A stretch of DNA of 64,000 nucleotides from Oxalobacter formigenes (GCF_002127965.1 NZ_CP018787.1:62001-126000); one strand, 5' to 3'; numbered from the stretch's first letter, positions 16,144 to 25,112 are shown. Notes: generated by a model from the sequence alone, not told the origin. A program made the numbers and translations.

Positions 16144-16839
16144 TTAAACGGCAATCGTTGCTTGATCAACGCGAACACCTGCACCCATCGTCGAGGAAAT
16201 CGAGATTTTACGGATGTAAGTACCCTTGCTGCTGACAGGTTTTGCCTTGTTCAATGCATCGATCAACGACGACAGATTGGACTTCAGGTCAGCATCACTG
16301 AAAGATTTGCGGCCAATGGTTGCATGAATGATACCGGCACGATCTGTTCTGTACTGAACCTGACCGGCTTTGGCGTTCTTGACGGCTGTTGCAACATCAG
16401 GGGTAACCGTACCGACCTTCGGATTTGGCATCAGGCCGCGTGGTCCCAGAATCTGACCCAGGGTACCGACGATACGCATGGTATCAGGCGATGCGATAAC
16501 GATATCGAAAGGCATGTCACCGCCCTTGATCTGGGCAGCCAGTTCTTCCATACCAACGATATCCGCACCAGCTGCTTTAGCCTGATCGGCTTTTTCACCC
16601 GAAGCGAAAACAGCGACACGAACCGTTTTACCAGTACCGGCAGGCAGAACAACGGAACCACGAACAACCTGATCGGATTTTTTAGGATCCACGCCCAGCT
16701 GGACAGCAACATCAATGGATTCGTTGAATTTCGCGGTAGCGAATTCTTTCAACAGAGCCAGTGCGTCATCGATTGGATAAACCTTGGTGGAATCCAGTTT
16801 TTCCTGGAAAGCGCGTACTCTTTTAGAAGCCTTGGCCAT
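16144..16839 (-). CDS. rplA: 50S ribosomal protein L1
   Basis: L1 forms the mobile stalk near the E site and in E. coli represses the rplK-rplA mRNA. The 231-residue protein has the conserved [20 protein letters not shown] and [14 protein letters not shown] segments. Its ATG directly abuts the rplK stop codon, which implies translational coupling. A GC-rich hairpin and the L10 leader follow. Confidence 0.97.
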   Translation of the reverse strand: MAKASKRVRAFQEKLDSTKVYPIDDALALLKEFATAKFNESIDVAVQLGVDPKKSDQVVRGSVVLPAGTGKTVRVAVFASGEKADQAKAAGADIVGMEELAAQIKGGDMPFDIVIASPDTMRIVGTLGQILGPRGLMPNPKVGTVTPDVATAVKNAKAGQVQYRTDRAGIIHATIGRKSFSDADLKSNLSSLIDALNKAKPVSSKGTYIRKISISSTMGAGVRVDQATIAV

Positions 16840-17271
16840 TTATACACCCTCCACAGTAATACCCATCGATCTGGCAGAGCCGGCAATGGTCTTGACGGCA
16901 GCTTCCATATCGGCAGCGGTCAAGTCAGGTTTTTTCATGGTGGCGATTTCTTCAGCCTGGGCACGAGTAATCGATCCGACTTTTTCAGTATTCGGTCTTT
17001 GAGAACCCTTTTCAATGCCGGCAGCTTTCTTGATCAGGAAAGTTGCAGGAGGGGTTTTCATTGCAAACGTAAACGATTTGTCTGCGTAAGCGGTAATGAC
17101 AACAGGAATAGGCATACCCGGCTCGAAACTTTGAGTTTGAGCATTGAATGCTTTACAGAATTCCATGATGTTCAATCCACGTTGACCCAGAGCCGGGCCA
17201 ATTGGAGGAGATGGGTTGGCTTTACCAGCAGGCACTTGCAGCTTGATAAAACCGGCAATTTTCTTAGCCAT
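16840..17271 (-). CDS. rplK: 50S ribosomal protein L11
   Basis: L11 sits at the GTPase-associated centre and is needed for RelA activation. The 143-residue product has the typical [20 protein letters not shown] start and [19 protein letters not shown] segment, and ends [10 protein letters not shown](V). It is first in the nusG-distal part of the operon, with rplA immediately after it. Confidence 0.97.
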   Translation of the reverse strand: MAKKIAGFIKLQVPAGKANPSPPIGPALGQRGLNIMEFCKAFNAQTQSFEPGMPIPVVITAYADKSFTFAMKTPPATFLIKKAAGIEKGSQRPNTEKVGSITRAQAEEIATMKKPDLTAADMEAAVKTIAGSARSMGITVEGV

Positions 17272-17365
17272 TTTATTTTCCAGGTTAGTGAGTCATAGCG
17301 CCCGTCTATGAGACGAGCTCCTCTTGCCAGATAAAAAACAAACGCTCTGGCTTGCGTTTAAAAAT

Positions 17366-17953
17366 CTAGACTTTTTCGACCTGACCGAATTCCAGCTCGA
17401 CTGGCGTGGAACGACCGAAGATGGTAAGCGAAACTCTCAGACGGGACTTTTCGTAATTCACTTCTTCTACATTGCCATTGAAATCGGCAAATGGGCCTTC
17501 CTTGATACGAACCAGCTCACCGACTTCATAGGAAATTTTCGGACGTGGTTTGGCAACGCCATCCTGCATCTGCTGCAACAGCTTTTCCATTTCCCGATGC
17601 GGGATTGGGGTCGGCTTGTTCGATTTACCGCCAACAAAACCGGTTACTTTTCCAGTATCCCTGACCAGATGCCATGTTTCATCGGTCATTTCCATTTCAA
17701 CGAGAATATATCCTGGAAAGAACCGACGTTCCGTAACGGATTTTTGACCACCCTTTACTTCAACAACTTCTTCAGTCGGAACCAGAATCTCACCGAATTG
17801 ATCCGTCATCCCCATCCGTTCGATTCTTTCCATCAGGGCGCGACGTACGCTTTTTTCCATGCCGGAATAGACATGCACAACATACCAGCGCATCGTTGAC
17901 GACGCACTGGCAGCTTTTTCCGTACCAGCCTGATCCTGGCTATTTTCACTCAT
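17366..17953 (-). CDS. nusG: Transcription termination/antitermination protein NusG
   Basis: NusG binds RNA polymerase and links it to Rho or, through S10, to the ribosome. The 195-residue protein has the N-terminal NGN domain ([20 protein letters not shown]) and a C-terminal KOW segment ([20 protein letters not shown]). A 20-residue Ser/Ala-rich tail precedes the NGN domain. Its ATG overlaps the secE stop by one base, so the two are probably translated together. Confidence 0.97.
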   Translation of the reverse strand: MSENSQDQAGTEKAASASSTMRWYVVHVYSGMEKSVRRALMERIERMGMTDQFGEILVPTEEVVEVKGGQKSVTERRFFPGYILVEMEMTDETWHLVRDTGKVTGFVGGKSNKPTPIPHREMEKLLQQMQDGVAKPRPKISYEVGELVRIKEGPFADFNGNVEEVNYEKSRLRVSLTIFGRSTPVELEFGQVEKV

Positions 17954-18336
17954 TATTTTTTCCAGCCAAGTATGAAGTTATAAAGGACGAATTCCAATAC
18001 CTTGTCTGTGCCCCACAGGAAGATGGCGATCATAAGCACAAAACCAAAAACGATGCCCGTCAAACGGATAGCATCGTTACGCGGAGGCCAGACAACCTTA
18101 CGGGTCTCACGATAGGATTCTTTTGCAAACGCAATGAATTCGCGTCCCGACGCAGAGAACCATGCCAGCACAGCACCCACGACAAGACCCGCTACCAGAA
18201 CGCCAACACGCGTCAGCGTTGGTTTGCCCGCAAGAAGATAAAAACCAACGATACCAGCCAGAATTGCGACAACCGCACAGGCAACCTTTACTCTGTCGCC
18301 CAGGCCACCCTCGGCTTGCACAGGTTGGTTAGACAT
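17953..18336 (-). CDS. secE: Protein translocase subunit SecE
   Basis: SecE is the clamp that holds SecY together in the inner-membrane translocon. The 127-residue protein has three membrane segments (about 15-35, 42-62 and 95-115), as in E. coli, with the conserved cytosolic [19 protein letters not shown] before the last one. It lies between tRNA-Trp and nusG, the usual betaproteobacterial order. Confidence 0.96.
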   Translation of the reverse strand: MSNQPVQAEGGLGDRVKVACAVVAILAGIVGFYLLAGKPTLTRVGVLVAGLVVGAVLAWFSASGREFIAFAKESYRETRKVVWPPRNDAIRLTGIVFGFVLMIAIFLWGTDKVLEFVLYNFILGWKK

Positions 18337-18368
18337 ATGAATTACCTTCTATCATCGAACATCAAGAA

Positions 18369-18444
18369 TGGCAGGGGAAGAGGGCCTCGAACCCCCGACC
18401 TTCGGTTTTGGAGACCGACGCTCTGCCAATTGAGCTATTCCCCT
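18369..18444 (-). tRNA. tRNA-Trp (anticodon CCA)
   Basis: The 76-base cloverleaf begins AGGGGAATAGCTCAATTGG and ends with an encoded CCA. The anticodon loop CTCCAAA gives CCA, and the T loop GGTTCGAG is normal. It lies between tuf and secE, so it is probably cut out of the tuf-secE transcript. Confidence 0.97.
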
Positions 18445-18479
18445 ACTTCAAAAGCCTGATGTTGAATATTAACCAAATG

Positions 18480-18497
18480 CCCCCTCAAAAGAGGGGG
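18480..18497 (-). other. Hairpin between tuf and tRNA-Trp
   Basis: A 7-bp perfect GC-rich stem (CCCCCTC/GAGGGGG) with an AAAA loop lies just after the tuf stop. It has no T tract; it may be a partial terminator or a processing signal ahead of the tRNA. Confidence 0.5.
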
Positions 18498-18505
18498 AAC
18501 AAAAA

Positions 18506-19696
18506 TTACTCAGTGATTTTAGCGACGACGCCAGCGCCGACGGTTCTGCCGCCTTCACGGATGGCGAATCTCAGGCCTTCTTCCATGGCGATCGGGCTGA
18601 TCAACTTGACGCTGATGCTGACGTTGTCGCCTGGCATGACCATTTCTTTGTCTTTCGGCAGTTCGATGGCGCCTGTTACGTCTGTTGTACGGAAGTAGAA
18701 TTGCGGTCTGTAGTTGTTGAAGAATGGGGTGTGACGTCCACCTTCTTCTTTGGACAGTACGTAGACTTCTCCTTCGAAGTTCAGGTGTGGTTTGATGGAG
18801 CCTGGTTTTGCCAGGACTTGTCCACGTTCGACTTCTTCTCGTTTGGTGCCGCGCAGCAATACGCCGATGTTGTCGCCTGCCTGTCCCTGGTCGAGCAGTT
18901 TTCTGAACATTTCGACGCCGGTGCAGGTGGTTTTGGCGGTTTCTTTGATGCCGACGATTTCGATTTCTTCTCCGACTTTGATGATGCCTCTTTCTACTCG
19001 GCCGGTTACGACGGTGCCGCGTCCGGAGATGGAGAATACGTCTTCTACTGGCATCAGGAAGGCGCCGTCTACGGCACGTTCAGGGGTCGGAATGTAGCTG
19101 TCTAATGCGTCTGCCAAGGCCAGGATGGCGGTTTCGCCAAGTTCGCCTGCGTCGCCTTCGAGGGCGAGTTTGGCGCTTCCTTTGATGATTGGGATGTCAT
19201 CGCCCGGGAATTCGTAGCGGGACAACAGTTCACGGACTTCCATTTCGACGAGTTCCAGGAGTTCTGCGTCGTCGACCATGTCGCATTTGTTCAAAAATAC
19301 GATGATGTATGGCACACCTACCTGACGGGCGAGCAGGATGTGTTCGCGGGTCTGTGGCATCGGACCGTCTGCTGCGGATACGACGAGGATGGCTCCGTCC
19401 ATCTGGGCTGCGCCGGTGATCATGTTTTTGATGTAGTCGGCGTGACCCGGGCAGTCTACGTGGGCGTAGTGTCTTGCTGCGGTTTCGTATTCGACGTGGG
19501 AGGTGTTGATGGTGATGCCACGAGCTTTTTCTTCCGGCGCCGCGTCAATCTGGTCGTAGTCTTTGGCTTCTCCACCGAATTTCTTGGACAATACGGTCGC
19601 TATCGCCGCTGTCAGGGTGGTTTTTCCATGGTCAACGTGACCAATTGTTCCTACGTTTACGTGCGGCTTCGTCCGCTCATACTTGCTCTTTGCCAT
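18506..19696 (-). CDS. tuf: Elongation factor Tu, copy linked to tRNA genes
   Basis: Second gene for EF-Tu, 396 residues with the same [14 protein letters not shown] and NKCD GTPase motifs. I start at the ATG at 19696 because AGGAG lies six bases upstream; the in-frame TTG at 19702 is unlikely. It follows tRNA-Tyr, -Gly and -Thr, like the E. coli tufB operon, and precedes tRNA-Trp and secE. Compared with the other copy (1553-2743) the only coding difference I found is at 19154 (G here, T at 2201). Identity stops at the start codon and just past the stop. Confidence 0.98.
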   Translation of the reverse strand: MAKSKYERTKPHVNVGTIGHVDHGKTTLTAAIATVLSKKFGGEAKDYDQIDAAPEEKARGITINTSHVEYETAARHYAHVDCPGHADYIKNMITGAAQMDGAILVVSAADGPMPQTREHILLARQVGVPYIIVFLNKCDMVDDAELLELVEMEVRELLSRYEFPGDDIPIIKGSAKLALEGDAGELGETAILALADALDSYIPTPERAVDGAFLMPVEDVFSISGRGTVVTGRVERGIIKVGEEIEIVGIKETAKTTCTGVEMFRKLLDQGQAGDNIGVLLRGTKREEVERGQVLAKPGSIKPHLNFEGEVYVLSKEEGGRHTPFFNNYRPQFYFRTTDVTGAIELPKDKEMVMPGDNVSISVKLISPIAMEEGLRFAIREGGRTVGAGVVAKITE

Positions 19697-19788
19697 TTTC
19701 AACTCCTAACTAATGAAGAGAATATCAAGACCCACGCCCGACTTCTACGCGATGCAAACAAAACACCATTTTTGAAAAGCACAATCTG

Positions 19789-19863
<75 letters not shown>

Positions 19864-19885
19864 AACTAATCTTTAGCAAAATGAC

Positions 19886-19959
19886 TGGAGCGGGCGAAGG
19901 GAATCGAACCCTCGTCTTAAGCTTGGAAGGCTTCGGCTCTACCATTGAGCTACACCCGC
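19886..19959 (-). tRNA. tRNA-Gly (anticodon TCC)
   Basis: A 74-base cloverleaf beginning GCGGGTGTAGCTCAATGG and ending with an encoded CCA. The anticodon loop CTTCCAA gives TCC. It lies 22 bases upstream of tRNA-Thr in the same transcript. Confidence 0.97.
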
Positions 19960-19988
19960 ACTCGCTACTTTCATTTTGCCTAATCTTG

Positions 19989-20074
19989 TGGTGGAGAGGG
20001 CTGGATTCGAACCAGCGTACTCGTAAGAGGGCAGATTTACAGTCTGCTGCCATTAACCACTCGGCCACCTCTCC
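19989..20074 (-). tRNA. tRNA-Tyr (anticodon GTA)
   Basis: An 86-base class II tRNA with a long variable arm, beginning GGAGAGGTGGCCGAGTGG and ending in an encoded CCA. The anticodon loop CTGTAAA gives GTA. It is first in the operon, directly after the promoter at 20089-20117. Confidence 0.97.
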
Positions 20075-20088
20075 GCAAGGAACCTCGA

Positions 20089-20117
20089 ATTATGTCAGAT
20101 ACAGCAACACAAGTCAA
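20089..20117 (-). promoter_or_regulatory. Sigma70-type promoter of the tRNA-tuf operon
   Basis: Read leftwards, TTGACT (20112-20117), exactly 17 bases, then CATAAT (20089-20094). The start point would be near 20082, only a few bases before mature tRNA-Tyr. This is the only strong promoter seen before rplK, so it may serve tRNAs, tuf, secE and nusG. Confidence 0.82.
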
Positions 20118-20266
20118 CGCACCTATTTCAGATAAACAACAATTTGATTTGATTTTCGCGCAATTATACGCCTCAAATGGCCTTTGAACGCTTTAAGGTT
20201 GAATCCGGACTCGTCGAATCGTCGCTTTTAACAAAAAAACCACAATAATCCTGCACAGACATCTAT

Positions 20267-20569
20267 TTAGCGATGACCACGGTGATATCCGCGATGGCCG
20301 CGATATCTTCCACGGTAATAATGAGGAACCGGATGCCGGGACACGACAACGCCCGAAACATAAGGGTATACGACCGGAGCAGGCTGAACGACGGTGGTTA
20401 CGGGTACCACCGGTGCGCTATACACGACTGCAGGCACAGGTGACGCTACCACGACAGGAACGCCAATATTGACCGACCAGTTTCCTGCACTGGCAGTAGC
20501 CGGCAATAGAAAAGTACCCGCAGCCAGCACTATTGAACCGAGATATGAAAACAATTTTGCATTTCCCAT
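20267..20569 (-). CDS. Small exported Val/Pro- and Tyr/Arg/Gly/His-rich protein
   Basis: A 100-residue protein of unknown function. Residues 1-28 form a signal peptide ending TASA. The middle (29-75) is almost only Val, Pro, Ala, Ser and Thr, and the last 25 residues are Arg, Tyr, His and Gly (HYYRGRYRGHRGYHRGHR), strongly basic. I start at the ATG at 20569, with GGAG six bases ahead; the GTG four codons earlier includes that site. It may bind metal, cell wall or nucleic acid after export, but that is a guess. It lies alone between tRNA-Tyr and a short membrane ORF. Confidence 0.75.
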   Translation of the reverse strand: MGNAKLFSYLGSIVLAAGTFLLPATASAGNWSVNIGVPVVVASPVPAVVYSAPVVPVTTVVQPAPVVYPYVSGVVVSRHPVPHYYRGRYRGHRGYHRGHR

Positions 20570-20662
20570 GATTTTCTCCACTTGGAAAAGAATGTCATGA
20601 GATACATTAAAGCGGAATTGGTTACGCCAGCCTATTCATATACTGTAAGATATGTAACAGAA

Positions 20663-20706
20663 TTTTTCACCGGCGCCGTCTTTCACATACCGGCTCCGGT
20701 GAAAAA
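20663..20706. repeat. 16-bp inverted repeat between two small genes
   Basis: Arms 20663-20678 (TTTTTCACCGGCGCCG) and 20691-20706 are complementary at 15 of 16 positions, with a 12-base loop. T and A runs are inside the stem. It lies upstream of both the leftward exported-protein gene and the rightward 39-residue ORF, so it may be a regulatory site or a remnant repeat element. Confidence 0.6.
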
Positions 20707-20739
20707 GACAGCCCGTTCAAAACAATCAAACGACAAAAA

Positions 20740-20859
20740 ATGGCTCAGGATAAACAACCCAAAAAAACCGGATGGATGACGACCTTTTTACGAGGCCTTG
20801 CCATCTTTTTTCTCATTATGGGCGTCTACTACTTCGCCAAGGCATGGCTTTTCAACTAG
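20740..20859 (+). CDS. Possible 39-residue single-span membrane protein
   Basis: Reading starts MAQDKQPKKTGWMTTFLRGL and continues with a hydrophobic stretch of about 18 residues (AIFFLIMGVYYFAKAWLF), ending N-stop. The basic N-terminus followed by one membrane span is what a small inner-membrane protein would show. No good ribosome binding site is seen, only an A-rich run, and I recognise no family. It ends 16 bases before the convergent dacB stop. Confidence 0.5.
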   Translation: MAQDKQPKKTGWMTTFLRGLAIFFLIMGVYYFAKAWLFN

Positions 20860-20875
20860 AAACAACTGTTGAAAT

Positions 20876-22297
20876 TCAGTTATTTTCATAAGTCCAGTTC
20901 AACAGTTCGTTAAGCATATTGCGTGAAAGCTTCGCGTTCGGATCGTTGACCATGCAAACGACAATATAGCGCCGTCCGCTTTTTGCCAGAACGTATCCAG
21001 CTATTGCCCTGACATTGTCGATCGCTCCGGTTTTGATATGGGCTTTCCCGGCAATCGCATCTTCTTTCAGCCGTTTTGACATCGTCCCGTCTTTACCCGC
21101 AATAGGAAAAGAAGACATCAATTCAGGCATCACCGGGGAATGAAATGCCGCCTTCAGAATCCGGCTCATCGTCAAAGGCGATATTTTTTCCAGACGGGAC
21201 AAGCCCGAACCATTCTCGATAACCAGATCGCCGGAAGAAATATTTTTGCTTGCCAGCCAGTTTTTTATAGCCTTAATGCCCATTGATTCATCGGCATTAT
21301 CACCCAATTCGTGATGCCCGATACCCAGCAACAACTGGCGTGCCATGACATTGTTGCTGTGTTTGTTTACGGTTGACACAACGGAAGACAGTTCCGGAGA
21401 ACGCCACTCTGCAATTTTTAATGCCTCCGGCGGCAATGTGCCGTCGACAAACCTTCCTTTGAAACGTCCTCCCGCTTCTTTCCAAAGCGTTGAAAAGACA
21501 CTTTCGAAATAACGTGTGTTACTCATTTGATATGGCAGAACAGACCAGATTTTTTCCTGACAGGTACTGGAATATATTCCATCGAAATTGGCATGCCGGT
21601 CATCGAATTGAAGAACGATGTCTTTTTTCCAGTTACCGCACTCCCCATTCGATAACAGTGGAGGCGTGATTTTCACTCCATCCAGACGTGGTTCGAAAAC
21701 CACTTTGACCGTATTTTCCGATTCATTCGGAACCAACCTGACATCGATTTTCTTTTCATTCAAAAGAAGGGCGTCAGGGCCTGCATTATAGGGTTTTAAA
21801 GGTTCGGCATCGAAAGCGGCAGCATCGAAAGACCCGGTTTTGAAAACGCTTCTGTCTAAAATGACATTCCCCCGGATATCACGAACCCCTGCATCCTGTA
21901 TCTGGCGTATGAACAGCCATAACTCTTTTTGTGAGAAAACAGGATCTCCGCTGCCTTTTATAATCAAATCCCCATATAAAACACCATCTTCAGGTTTCCC
22001 CGAGATGTATGCACCGGTTTCCCATGTATAAGAAGGGCCCAGCAATTCAAGCGCAGCATAGGTGGTAAGCACCTTCATTGTCGAAGCCGGTGCAAAAGCG
22101 ATATCGGCGTTATGAGTCAATCGCGAGACATTTGAGTCCACTTGTTCAACCACAATCCCGACAGAATTTTCCGGTATACCTGCCAGTTCGAGTTCATATT
22201 TAACCGAAGACGGCAATTGCTGTGCAAAAACAGGCAATGCCAGAATAAAAAACAATCCGGAAAACCATTTTCGACAGAATGTACTTAGCTTTCTCAT
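20876..22297 (-). CDS. dacB: D-alanyl-D-alanine carboxypeptidase/endopeptidase (PBP4 type)
   Basis: A periplasmic low-molecular-mass penicillin-binding protein that trims peptidoglycan peptides. The 473-residue protein has a signal peptide (about 1-25, ending VFA) and the three active-site motifs: STMK at 72-75, SNN at 314-316 and KTG at 422-424. The length and the large insert between the first two motifs fit peptidase family S13. It is divergent from feoA. Confidence 0.93.
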   Translation of the reverse strand: MRKLSTFCRKWFSGLFFILALPVFAQQLPSSVKYELELAGIPENSVGIVVEQVDSNVSRLTHNADIAFAPASTMKVLTTYAALELLGPSYTWETGAYISGKPEDGVLYGDLIIKGSGDPVFSQKELWLFIRQIQDAGVRDIRGNVILDRSVFKTGSFDAAAFDAEPLKPYNAGPDALLLNEKKIDVRLVPNESENTVKVVFEPRLDGVKITPPLLSNGECGNWKKDIVLQFDDRHANFDGIYSSTCQEKIWSVLPYQMSNTRYFESVFSTLWKEAGGRFKGRFVDGTLPPEALKIAEWRSPELSSVVSTVNKHSNNVMARQLLLGIGHHELGDNADESMGIKAIKNWLASKNISSGDLVIENGSGLSRLEKISPLTMSRILKAAFHSPVMPELMSSFPIAGKDGTMSKRLKEDAIAGKAHIKTGAIDNVRAIAGYVLAKSGRRYIVVCMVNDPNAKLSRNMLNELLNWTYENN

Positions 22298-22366
22298 TTT
22301 CTAACGTTGTTTCAAGGTTATTTGTCAGCTGGCCCGCTCACTTTATCGCAAGCTTAGCCCTGCCTG

Positions 22367-22411
22367 TTGTATTTTACAAAGAGAAACGTTTATAATTGAG
22401 AATAATTATCA
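22367..22411 (+). promoter_or_regulatory. feo promoter with Fur box
   Basis: TTGTAT (22367-22372), 18 bases, then TATAAT (22391-22396), immediately followed by TGAGAATAATTATCA (22397-22411). The last matches the 7-1-7 Fur site TGATAATNATTATCA at all but one defined position. Fur with iron would sit over the start point and block transcription of feoAB. The fur gene itself is at 29175-29603. Confidence 0.85.
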
Positions 22412-22427
22412 TTTAAAATATAAATTC

Positions 22428-22730
22428 ATGGGCCTTGCTCTACTAAAAAACTTGTCCGCCCCTGTTGATACGCCGATAGACAATCTGGCTCAACTCAAAA
22501 AAGGCGATTCTGCAATCATTATCGGCTTTGCCGATGATGAGGAGACTCTTTTTATGAAGACAAGGCTGCAGGAACTTGGTTTCTTGCCAGGTGAAAAAAT
22601 AGTGGTTCACGCTGAAGCTTTTCCCGGAAGAGACCCGATGGCTATTCGTGTCGGCAATTCCATTTTTGCACTTCGTCGTTCTGAAGCCGAAAAAATCCGC
22701 ATCGTACAGGCCAGCAACGACGCTGACTGA
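22428..22730 (+). CDS. feoA: Ferrous iron transport protein A
   Basis: FeoA is a small SH3-like cytosolic protein that works with FeoB in Fe(II) uptake. The 100-residue product has the family pattern LGFLPGEKIVVHAEAFPGRDPMAIRVGNS (core LQELGFLPGE and ALRRSEAEKI). A tail of about 20 residues precedes the core domain, longer than in E. coli FeoA. It lies 23 bases before feoB, under a Fur box. Confidence 0.94.
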   Translation: MGLALLKNLSAPVDTPIDNLAQLKKGDSAIIIGFADDEETLFMKTRLQELGFLPGEKIVVHAEAFPGRDPMAIRVGNSIFALRRSEAEKIRIVQASNDAD

Positions 22731-22753
22731 TCCGTTCTGGAAACTCATTCGCA

Positions 22754-24586
22754 ATGAATCATCCTCTTTCCATTGCCCTGATCGGCAATCCCAATTGCGG
22801 AAAAACTGCCCTTTTCAACCGTCTTACCGGTTCTCATCAAAAAGTCGCCAATTACGCCGGTGTCACGGTCGAACGCAAGGAAGGTTCTCTCACAACTGAA
22901 GCCGGGCGGCAATTTCATATTATCGATCTGCCCGGAATATACAGTCTGACACCATTGTCCCAGGACGAAGAAATCACGCGCAGTGCGCTGATCGACAAGA
23001 CAAAAGACATTCCCATCGATCTGGTTGTTTTCGTTGCCGATGCAACGAATCTGAAAAGAAGCCTGAAACTGATCATCGATGTCATTCAATTGGGTTATCC
23101 CACTGTTCTCGCATTGAATATGACTGACCTTGCCAGAAAAAGCGGGCAGGTCGTCGATCTCGACATATTGCAAAAAGAACTGGGCATCCCGGTTGTCGAA
23201 ACCACCGCCATTCAGTCGGATGGCATCAAGTCGCTTCTCGACATTCTAGACAAGCCGGAAGACCTGATAAACCGTCCGTCTGTCCGGAATCCCGATGAGT
23301 CAGCCGACATAAAAAAAATACTGGGTGCGGCCATCAGGAAAAATGCCGATACCTATTCACTGAATCAGCGCATTGATGCATTTGTCTTGCATCCCTTGCT
23401 GGGGTTCCCCATTCTTCTGGCTATCCTGTTTTTCATGTTTCAGGCTGTTTTCAGCTGGGCAGAATTTCCGAAAGAATGGATCGAGGCCGGAGTTGAAAGT
23501 GTCGGCAGTCTTTTCACTGTCATGCTTCCGGACGGAATTTTGCGCAGTCTTGTCGTCGACGGAGTTATTGCCGGGATGGGCAGTATTGTCGTTTTCCTGC
23601 CGCAAATCCTGATCCTGTTCTTTTTCATTCTGGTTCTGGAGGAATCAGGCTACCTGCCACGTGCAGCCTTTATGCTCGACAAGCTGATGAGCAGCATCGG
23701 CCTTTCCGGTCATGCGTTTATTCCTTTGCTTTCCAGTTTTGCATGCGCTGTCCCGGGCATTATGGCCACCCGGACAATCAGAAACAAAAAAGACCGGATC
23801 ATTACCATTCTGATCGCACCTTTGATGACTTGCTCGGCACGCCTTCCCGTATATTCGCTCATTATCGGCGCTTTCATTCCAAACAGGACATTGGGACTGT
23901 TCAATCTTCAGGGACTTGTTCTCTTCTGCCTGTATATTTGCGGTATCGTAGCCGCAATTTTCGTTGCCTGGATCATGAAACAGCTCGTCGGGAAAAACGA
24001 ATACCAGCCTCTTCTGATGGAACTTCCCTCCTATCATCTGCCTCAAATCAGAAATGTAGCGATAGGGCTCTGGATTCGCGCACGAATATTTCTGATCAGA
24101 GTCAGTACGATCATTTTCGCCACGTCCGTATTGTTATGGGCCTTGTCAACGTTCCCGTCGCCTCCTGAAGGAGCTGTCGGACCGGCCATTCAGTACAGTT
24201 TTGCGGGACAACTCGGACATTTACTGGAATATATTGTCAAACCCATCGGTTTCAACTGGCAAATCGCGGTTGCCCTGATTCCGGCAATGGCCGCAAGGGA
24301 AATCGCGGTAAGTGCGCTGGGAACCGTTTATGCGCTTTCAGCGAGTGGAGATGATCTGTCTGTCGTGCTATCCTCGCTCCTGTCTTCGAGCTGGAGTTTG
24401 CCGACTGCTTTATCGTTGCTGGCATGGTTCGTTTTTGCGCCACAGTGTTTTGCGACTTTGGGTGTCATCAAGCGTGAGACGAATTCATGGTGGGTCATGA
24501 TATTTGCAGCGGTTTACCTGTTTTGTCTGGCCTATCTGGCTTCATTCGCGACTTACCATATTGCCGGATTTTTCCTGGGTTCGTGA
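22754..24586 (+). CDS. feoB: Ferrous iron transporter B
   Basis: FeoB is the inner-membrane Fe(II) transporter with an N-terminal GTPase. The 610-residue protein has G1 GNPNCGKT at 11-18, G3 DLPG at 58-61 and G4 NMTD at 122-125, then a membrane part with two Gate-like repeats (for example the segment GHAFIPLLSSFACAVPGI and, later, AMAAREIAVSALGTVY). It is shorter than the E. coli protein of about 770 residues but looks complete. Iron-repressed through the upstream Fur box. Confidence 0.95.
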   Translation: MNHPLSIALIGNPNCGKTALFNRLTGSHQKVANYAGVTVERKEGSLTTEAGRQFHIIDLPGIYSLTPLSQDEEITRSALIDKTKDIPIDLVVFVADATNLKRSLKLIIDVIQLGYPTVLALNMTDLARKSGQVVDLDILQKELGIPVVETTAIQSDGIKSLLDILDKPEDLINRPSVRNPDESADIKKILGAAIRKNADTYSLNQRIDAFVLHPLLGFPILLAILFFMFQAVFSWAEFPKEWIEAGVESVGSLFTVMLPDGILRSLVVDGVIAGMGSIVVFLPQILILFFFILVLEESGYLPRAAFMLDKLMSSIGLSGHAFIPLLSSFACAVPGIMATRTIRNKKDRIITILIAPLMTCSARLPVYSLIIGAFIPNRTLGLFNLQGLVLFCLYICGIVAAIFVAWIMKQLVGKNEYQPLLMELPSYHLPQIRNVAIGLWIRARIFLIRVSTIIFATSVLLWALSTFPSPPEGAVGPAIQYSFAGQLGHLLEYIVKPIGFNWQIAVALIPAMAAREIAVSALGTVYALSASGDDLSVVLSSLLSSSWSLPTALSLLAWFVFAPQCFATLGVIKRETNSWWVMIFAAVYLFCLAYLASFATYHIAGFFLGS

Positions 24587-24588
24587 AT

Positions 24589-24855
24589 ATGCAGAATCTG
24601 ATTGTCACATGTATCATCATTTTATCGGTCTGTATTCTTTACCGGTACGGGGCTTCTTATGCGCTAAAATACCGTATCCGCAGCAGCCTCTTCAGACTGT
24701 TCACATGGATGAATGCGGAAGGACTGGCAAAAAAAATGAATCCCGACCAGTTGAAAAACAATCTTCCCAACTGCTGTGGCTGCAGCAAATGTCCTCCGCA
24801 AAAGGAAAACGTTCATCCCATCCGTATTGTCAAAAAAACGGATATGGACAAATAA
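24589..24855 (+). CDS. Small FeoB-linked membrane protein with Cys-rich tail
   Basis: An 88-residue protein beginning 2 bases after the feoB stop, so co-translated. Residues 2-20 form one membrane span; the tail has CCGCSKC at 62-68, a possible metal site. Similar single-span Cys-rich proteins are linked to feoB in many bacteria and probably act as an accessory subunit, in the place of FeoC. The exact family was not verified. Confidence 0.75.
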   Translation: MQNLIVTCIIILSVCILYRYGASYALKYRIRSSLFRLFTWMNAEGLAKKMNPDQLKNNLPNCCGCSKCPPQKENVHPIRIVKKTDMDK

Positions 24856-24949
24856 ATTTCCGGACTCAAGCCCCTGATCTGCTTTCTAATTTCCATCTAT
24901 CGCCATATTTTGTGTTTTCGCACAAAGAGAAAAAAATATTTTCTTATAT

Positions 24950-25005
24950 CTTGAAATCTTTATGTGCCGCCCATATACTTAGCACTCATTAGAAGAGAGT
25001 GCTAA
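24950..25005 (+). promoter_or_regulatory. groESL promoter with CIRCE element and sigma32-like boxes
   Basis: TTGAAA (24951-24956), 17 bases, TATACT (24974-24979) forms a sigma70 promoter. The same bases give a sigma32-like pair, CTTGAAA (24950-24956) and GCCCATAT (24969-24976). Directly downstream is a perfect CIRCE, TTAGCACTC (24979-24987), nine bases, GAGTGCTAA (24997-25005), the binding site of the HrcA repressor. Dual heat control is therefore likely. Confidence 0.9.
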
Positions 25006-25112
25006 CAACATGCTCTCTTGATCCTGATGACAGGACAAAAGATTTAAGGTGGCCTGAAGCGTTCAGGCCGTTATCTATAAAACATAAAACTTTGATTTAT
25101 AAGGAAATCACT

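Noticed and set aside
20163..20168. Second TATAAT upstream of the tRNA-tuf promoter
   Set aside because: No -35 box at a proper distance.
20582..20779. 65-residue rightward reading beside the 39-residue ORF
   Set aside because: It runs through the large inverted repeat, has no membrane or domain feature, and overlaps the better small ORF in another frame.
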